Assembly (NCBI RefSeq): GCF_000576555.1
Contig: NZ_CP007145.1
Location: forward strand, 2,480,001 to 2,544,000
DNA length: 64,000 bases
Reading direction: 5' to 3'
From: Hymenobacter swuensis DY53
Lineage (GTDB): Bacteria > Bacteroidota > Bacteroidia > Cytophagales > Hymenobacteraceae
Position 1 is the first letter of the stretch; each line of letters begins with the position of its first letter. A program made the translations under genes and the position numbers. This document shows positions 63,674 through 64,000 of the stretch, piece after piece. The notes under the pieces were generated by a model. That model was not told where the DNA came from and ran no database searches. It worked only from the letters and a program-made list of their open reading frames with translations.

Positions 63674-64000
63674 TTAGTACTGGCTCAGGAGCCAGTTGAT
63701 AGCCGCCGGCTCTTCTTCAAAATACTGGTAGAGCATCTGATGCTGAGCGCGGGCCTGCCCCACCATATCGGTGGTAGCCAGCCGGGCAAAGACGTTATCG
63801 GCCGATAGAATAGCCCCCCAGCGGTAGTACCCCGGCCCCGTAGCTCGGGGAAACCAGTCGGTGAGCAGCCACTGCACGATTTCCGGCGTGAAAGGCGTCA
63901 GGTGCTGTTGGTTGATGAGCATGCGCAACCAGCCCGTGCTGGTCAGCAGCACCAGGGCCTGCTCAAACACGGCGCGCACGGCAGCACCGTCGCCGGAGCC
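63674..64000 (-). CDS. STAS-like hypothetical protein (5' end outside window)
   Basis: Only the last 108 codons are visible, and the frame is open to the window edge. It contains WLRMLINQQHLTPF, LTDWFPRA, AILSADNVF, RLATTDM and ends AAINWLLSQY. These match the island cargo protein at 35691 in order and spacing, so the two are likely paralogues. Function unknown. Confidence 0.7.
   Translation of the reverse strand, partial: GSGDGAAVRAVFEQALVLLTSTGWLRMLINQQHLTPFTPEIVQWLLTDWFPRATGPGYYRWGAILSADNVFARLATTDMVGQARAQHQMLYQYFEEEPAAINWLLSQY

Overview
The window looks like a chromosome segment of a GC-rich Bacteroidota, most likely a Hymenobacter-type member of the Cytophagales. This is inferred from Bacteroidota-type promoter elements (for example TTG-N20-TACTTTTG in front of tRNA-Thr), fused hisB and hisIE genes, LytTR signalling paired with a TonB-type outer-membrane barrel, fasciclin, DUF349, DUF1015 and YqgE housekeeping genes, and many long perfect stem-loops between genes. 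No species can be named from the sequence alone.

Layout. 1-4.2 kb: the end of a histidine operon (hisB-hisH-hisA-hisF-hisIE) in which every one of the four spacers carries a palindromic repeat. 4.2-11.7 kb: secreted/outer-membrane hypotheticals, a GNAT acetyltransferase and envelope glycosylation genes (GT2 transferase, lipid-A-synthase-N-like membrane protein, nucleotide-sugar epimerase, phosphodiesterase, GT39/ArnT-like transferase). 11.8-14 kb: an orphan gene and a 1.1-kb gene-poor stretch with a transposase scar. 14-23.7 kb: TPR protein, gyrA, HD hydrolase, an Xre/RES toxin-antitoxin pair, L,D-transpeptidase, fasciclin protein, flavin reductase. 23.7-27.1 kb: two aldo/keto reductases, each preceded by the same 62-bp element with two half-sites 21 bp apart, then an AraC regulator. 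27.2-33.1 kb: maf, DUF1015, pdxH, YqgE and a DUF349 protein.

33.2-38.8 kb: tRNA-Thr(UGU) followed by a 5.5-kb integrative element with a tyrosine integrase, bounded by a 61-bp direct repeat. Its cargo is small and unfamiliar, with one frameshifted gene and a repressor shortened by an in-frame TGA. Immediately beyond attR lies the N-terminal stub of a second integrase, so the tRNA site has been used more than once.

38.9-45 kb: a LytTR response regulator and 7TM-like sensor kinase, divergent from an outer-membrane barrel receptor, then an alpha/beta hydrolase. 45.4-53.9 kb: a stress/light locus (PAS sensor kinase, receiver-CRP protein, Ca-type P-ATPase, two universal stress proteins, BLUF photoreceptor) that shows four independent coding lesions; the receiver-CRP protein has lost its whole DNA-binding domain.

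54-58 kb: very small secreted proteins, four of which appear to form an undescribed family with paired G-x-x-x-G / Y-W-x-G-Y-x-x-G-L motifs. 58-64 kb: an ASCH-like protein, an MBOAT/AlgX-like polysaccharide O-acylation pair, small exported hypotheticals, a secreted NUC1 nuclease lipoprotein, and a truncated gene at the edge that resembles one of the island's cargo proteins.
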